From: Novilysobacter selenitireducens
Lineage (GTDB): Bacteria > Pseudomonadota > Gammaproteobacteria > Xanthomonadales > Xanthomonadaceae
Length of the DNA stretch: 64,000 nucleotides
Reading direction: 5' to 3'
Assembly: GCF_020026895.1 (NCBI RefSeq)
Contig: NZ_JAINZW010000001.1
Span: forward strand, 496,001 to 560,000
Of the stretch, positions 62,259 to 64,000 are shown in pieces (the stretch's first letter is position 1; each line of letters begins with the position of its first letter). The notes below the pieces were generated by a model. It made no database searches, had not been told where the DNA came from, and was given only the letters and a program-made list of their open reading frames with translations. A program made the position numbers and the translations under genes.

Positions 62259-64000
62259 ATGAACACCAGATTTGCATGGGTGCTGGCAGCGGCCGTTCTG
62301 GCCGGCTGCTCGAATGACTGGTCTGCCGGCCTGGGACTGGCTGATGACGGCCAACAGCAGGCTGCGGCCACCGCGCCGGACGCGGCATCCATTTCACCAG
62401 TCAACGGCGTGCGGCCCATCGGGTTTGCCAGCGCGCCTGATCGCGGCGACCTGCTGCAATACCCCGCCGAGCCGGTGGTCCGACGCACCGGCGCCTACAC
62501 CTGGCACGCCACACGCCTGAGCGAAGAACACGCGATGGCCGCCGTGGTGAGCGGCCGGATGCGCATCACTGCGCCCGACGGCACGCCGATCGCGCTGGAC
62601 TACGCGCGCCACGTCGAGCACCCGGACGGCAACTGGAGCTGGGTCGGTCGCAACCCGGATGCCCCGGGCCAGGATGCCGTGATCACCTTCGGACCCGAGG
62701 CCGTGTTCGGCTCCGTGCCGCAGGGCAACGACCTGCCACCCCTGCGCTTGACGATGGCCGACGGCGCGGGCTGGGTGGTTTCGGCTGATCCGCGCCAGCT
62801 GGCGGATATCCGCAACAGCGCAACCCACCCCGACGGCCCCGACTATCTCGTGCCGCCCAAGCTGACCTCCGCATCCGGGGCGTCGTCCGGCATGGCGATG
62901 GCCGGCGCGCAGCCCCAGGCGGTCACTGCGAGTGCGGCCACCACGGTCGACGTGCTGGTGGGCTACACCAACGGCTTCGCGTCAGCACGCGGCGGCACCT
63001 CCGCCGCCGCGACCCGCGTCCACAACCTCGTGGACATCACCAACCAGGCCTATGCCAACAGCCAGGTGGACGCCCGGTTGCGCCTCGTCCACTCCATGCA
63101 GGTCACCTACGCGGATGCGACGGACAACGGGACCGCGCTTGAGGAGCTGACGGGTTTCAAGGCCCCCTCGACCCAAACCACGCCGGCGCCCGCCTTCACT
63201 GCGCTACGCGCCGCTCGGGATCAATACGGTGCGGACCTCGTCGTACTTGTCCGTCAGTTCAAGGACCCTGAGAACGATGGCTGTGGCATCGCGTGGCTGA
63301 TCGGGGGAGGCCAGTCGGGCATCAGCCAGAGCGACGAGTTTTTCGGCTACTCGGTGGTCAGCGACGGTCAGGATCAGGGTGCCGACGGCAAGACGTACTT
63401 CTGCCGTGAGGAAACGTTCGCACATGAAGTCGGTCACAACATGGGTTCGCAGCACGACGAGGAGACCGCCGGCGATAGCTATGGCGCGTATGACTACTCG
63501 TTTGGATACAAGACCAGTGAGGCGGCAGGCGATTTCTACACCGTCATGGCCTACGGTGACACCGGTCAAACGGCATATCGCGTGTTCTCAAACCCTTCAG
63601 TGTCTCTGTGCGGCGGGCGCGCTTGTGGAGTGGCCAACCAGGCCGACAACGCCCGGTCGCTGAGGCAAGCGACACCAGTGATCGCGCAGTTCCGGCAGTC
63701 GGTGGCCGAAGACACAACCGCCTTCGTCAAGCACGATATGGATGGCGACGGCAAGTCCGACATTCTCTGGCGATACGGCGGCGACATCGTCGGAAATTTC
63801 CGGATATGGACGATGGGCGGCAGCGATCGCTCGGACGTCTGGCAAACAACCCTGTCTTCAGGCTATCGCGTGGTGGCCACAGGGGACTTCAACGGGGACG
63901 GCATTGGCGACGTCGTTTGGCGTCATCCGGAGGTGGCCGATCTCAGGCTGTGGCTCGGAAAAGGTGATGGGCGATTTGATGGCTACTGGGTGCCGTCTTA
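62259..64000 (+). CDS. Secreted reprolysin-like zinc metalloprotease lipoprotein with VCBS/FG-GAP repeats (partial)
   Basis: An open frame of at least 580 codons runs off the window end. It has a lipoprotein-type signal peptide (VLAGC, cysteine about residue 17), a propeptide-like region (about 60-220), and a metzincin domain with HEVGHNMGSQHD (zinc ligands H389, H393, H399 and E390) followed by the Met-turn (YTVMAYGD). This is the M12B/reprolysin-like or peptidyl-Asp metalloendopeptidase type common in Lysobacter. From about residue 488 it enters VCBS/FG-GAP repeats with calcium-type DMDGDGKSD and DFNGDGIGD loops. Likely a secreted or surface protease; its target is unknown. Confidence 0.85.
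   Translation, partial: MNTRFAWVLAAAVLAGCSNDWSAGLGLADDGQQQAAATAPDAASISPVNGVRPIGFASAPDRGDLLQYPAEPVVRRTGAYTWHATRLSEEHAMAAVVSGRMRITAPDGTPIALDYARHVEHPDGNWSWVGRNPDAPGQDAVITFGPEAVFGSVPQGNDLPPLRLTMADGAGWVVSADPRQLADIRNSATHPDGPDYLVPPKLTSASGASSGMAMAGAQPQAVTASAATTVDVLVGYTNGFASARGGTSAAATRVHNLVDITNQAYANSQVDARLRLVHSMQVTYADATDNGTALEELTGFKAPSTQTTPAPAFTALRAARDQYGADLVVLVRQFKDPENDGCGIAWLIGGGQSGISQSDEFFGYSVVSDGQDQGADGKTYFCREETFAHEVGHNMGSQHDEETAGDSYGAYDYSFGYKTSEAAGDFYTVMAYGDTGQTAYRVFSNPSVSLCGGRACGVANQADNARSLRQATPVIAQFRQSVAEDTTAFVKHDMDGDGKSDILWRYGGDIVGNFRIWTMGGSDRSDVWQTTLSSGYRVVATGDFNGDGIGDVVWRHPEVADLRLWLGKGDGRFDGYWVPS

Overview
The window is GC-rich, densely packed gammaproteobacterial chromosome, most likely from the Xanthomonadaceae (Lysobacter/Luteimonas/Xanthomonas relatives). 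Family-level clues are a Clp-type CRP homologue next to an SpeD that begins with GTG, the class of trp gene clustering, a bifunctional ManC/XanB beside etfBA, and above all a lipopolysaccharide (O-antigen) gene block lying between metB and etfA, which is the known variable LPS locus of Xanthomonas. Species cannot be named from sequence reading alone.

Layout. 0-3.3 kb: tyrosine catabolism, with a divergent MarR regulator (cut by the window edge), hppD and hmgA. A DUF559 gene framed by inverted repeats is wedged between hppD and hmgA. 3.3-11.1 kb: a lipoprotein, a CaCA cation exchanger and a minus-strand Mrp/Mnh sodium/proton antiporter operon (mnhA-C-D-E-F-G). 11.4-17.5 kb: housekeeping genes (epimerase-like SDR, EamA exporter, Mpo1-like protein, purC, J-domain protein, rpe, lipid kinase). 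17.5-22.2 kb: trpE-trpG-trpD-(ABM monooxygenase)-trpC, preceded by a short Trp-rich open frame that may be a leader peptide. 22.3-27.5 kb: HAD hydrolase, GNAT, clp, speD, coq7, glcF-like. 27.7-30.6 kb: rplM-rpsI, tRNA-Gln, then fahA-maiA, which complete tyrosine degradation and carry a second copy of the hppD operator. 30.7-36.7 kb: a PilU-type ATPase, envelope proteins, cystathionine beta-synthase and metB.

36.7-56.1 kb is the accessory centrepiece: a plus-strand O-antigen operon with visibly lower GC in its first half. It holds an ABC exporter (wzm/wzt), a GT4, a coiled-coil GT2 protein, a membrane-anchored coiled-coil methyltransferase, a 1721-residue glycosyltransferase made of two copies of one three-part module, an acyltransferase with two SGNH domains, a nucleotide-sugar dehydrogenase, a lipoprotein, an asparagine-synthase-like amidotransferase, a pyruvyltransferase-like protein and a Rossmann-like unknown. 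The first six junctions, including metB-wzm, are overlapping start/stop codons, so the block appears coupled to metB. In both the giant glycosyltransferase and the acyltransferase one of the two duplicated domains has lost its catalytic residues.

56.1-64 kb: the minus-strand etfB-etfA-wecB group, manC, a two-subunit CoA transferase (scoA-scoB), and the start of a secreted reprolysin-like metalloprotease with calcium-binding repeat sequence, cut by the window end. Three intergenic regions (19.8, 23.2 and 25.5 kb) carry the same nested four-unit palindromic repeat array, and a fourth (13.9 kb) a variant.
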